Assembly (NCBI GenBank): GCA_035544895.1
Contig: DASZZM010000049.1
Span: 186,001 to 250,000, forward strand
From: JASLEW01 sp035544895
GTDB taxonomy: Bacteria; Acidobacteriota; Thermoanaerobaculia; Multivoradales; UBA5704
Direction of reading: 5' to 3'
Length of the DNA stretch: 64,000 nt
Positions 63,513 through 64,000 of this stretch are shown here, piece by piece. The notes below the pieces were generated by a model. It was not told the DNA's origin and searched no databases. It was given only the letters and a program-made list of their open reading frames with translations. Numbering within the stretch: the first letter of the stretch is position 1; each line of letters opens with the position of its first letter. A program made the translations under genes and the position numbers.

Positions 63513-64000
63513 ATGAAGGATCTTCACGGTTTCTGTCCGACGAAGCGGGGCGGCGCCTGGGGCAGCGCCTCGCGCACCCCGGTTTCTCGGCCTTCCACGC
63601 GTTGCGCCGGCACGCCGCGGCGTCTGCTCGCCGTTGCGCGGCCGGGCGCCGCCGCCATGTTCCTGGCCGTGGCTCTGGCCCTGGCCGTGGCTCTGGCAGG
63701 CGCGGCGTGGTCGTCGCCGCTGCCGCCGCCGGAGGCTCCCCACACCAAGCCCGCGCCGCCGGCGGTCAAGGTTCCGCCGGACCGCGGTCCGGTTCCGCCC
63801 GCGCTTCTCCCTCCGGGATCCCGGCCGAACGCTCCGGACGAAGGCCCGGCCAACCCGCCGGCGCAGCCCACGATCGCCCTCGACGAGGTCAAGGTCGGCC
63901 AGCGCGGCTATGGCCTCTCGGTCTTTGCCGGCGGCCGGCCGGAACGCTTCGAGGTCGAGGTGATCGGGGTGATGCGCAACATCAGCCCCGACATGAGCTA
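63513..64000 (+). CDS. SpoIVB-like S55 peptidase, N-terminal part
   Basis: The frame runs off the window end after about 162 codons. A long basic leader (about 48 residues) precedes the signal helix MFLAVALALAVALAGAAWSS. A Pro-rich linker follows, then the start of the conserved domain: IALDEVKVGQRGYGLSVFAG, RFEVEVIGVMRNISPDMSY. That is the opening of the SpoIVB/S55 family as found in Acidobacteriota, where the catalytic Ser lies further on, outside the window. GGAGAAG eight bases before ATG 63513 supports this start; ATG 63657 is an alternative that trims the leader. Confidence 0.8.
   Translation, partial: MKDLHGFCPTKRGGAWGSASRTPVSRPSTRCAGTPRRLLAVARPGAAAMFLAVALALAVALAGAAWSSPLPPPEAPHTKPAPPAVKVPPDRGPVPPALLPPGSRPNAPDEGPANPPAQPTIALDEVKVGQRGYGLSVFAGGRPERFEVEVIGVMRNISPDMS

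Overview
The window is high-GC DNA (about 70% by eye), densely coded on both strands. It reads like a bacterial chromosome of the Acidobacteriota, most likely a Thermoanaerobaculia-like lineage. I infer this from the combination of many secreted peptidases, an IPTL/PEP-CTERM-like sorting tail, a TonB receptor with a carboxypeptidase-regulatory N-domain, GT-C membrane enzymes, and BNR and kelch secreted proteins. I did not recognise a tRNA, rRNA, CRISPR array, phage module or complete insertion sequence.

Layout. 0-1 kb: two broken citrate synthase pieces, head to head. 0.9-3.5 kb: an MFS exporter and a coupled membrane protein. 3.8-8.4 kb: ApaH phosphatase, a cytochrome b561 / Tat-exported molybdopterin oxidoreductase pair, and an FHA-GAF-adenylate cyclase. 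8.4-11.8 kb: a secreted DUF5715-type protein, an S1-domain protein, and a lanthipeptide-like precursor with the relic of a second one. 11.9-27.8 kb: three secreted peptidases (M28 with propeller and PDZ; S46; S8/S53-like) interspersed with a quinone reductase, an aldolase-dehydrogenase fusion, a propeller protein and a cupin-like protein. 28-28.6 kb: a VapBC-type toxin-antitoxin pair. 28.7-31.6 kb: a BNR/FnIII secreted protein. 32.2-38.3 kb: a metal-homeostasis island (possible DUF6162-like protein, solute-binding protein, ABC ATPase, permease, RcnR-type repressor, P1B ATPase). 38.3-45.2 kb: a TonB receptor, small membrane proteins, a GT-C enzyme and a DUF4349 lipoprotein. 45.3-52 kb: a truncated secreted-protein tail, a kelch protein, an SDR, a thioesterase, a ThDP enzyme and another GT-C enzyme. 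52-54.1 kb: a decayed patch (DUF4143 remnant, short duplication), a second PIN/antitoxin pair and a methyltransferase. 54.2-64 kb: a YfhO-like membrane protein, an S9 peptidase, a radical-SAM/SPASM-like protein without the radical SAM cysteines, RecN, a Sua5/YrdC protein and the start of an S55 (SpoIVB-like) peptidase.

How the parts work together. The exported peptidases (M28, S46, S8/S53-like, S9) and the TonB receptor fit a cell that lives on protein and peptides. The metal island looks like one regulated unit: uptake genes first, then a nickel/cobalt-type repressor next to an exporter. Coupled pairs with overlapping start and stop codons are common (MFS/membrane protein, cytochrome b/oxidoreductase, thioesterase/ThDP enzyme, ABC ATPase/permease, recN/sua5, both toxin-antitoxin pairs).

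Most unusual content: (1) an uncharacterised intergenic repeat of about 60-220 bp, in at least seven copies plus one shared module, often touching stop codons and supplying codons to host genes; (2) the precursor-peptide pair with a conserved C-P-E-C core; (3) the radical-SAM-like protein lacking CX3CX2C; (4) a P1B ATPase with G-A-C where C/S/T-P-C is usual; (5) a subtilase-fold peptidase with Glu where the catalytic His normally lies.
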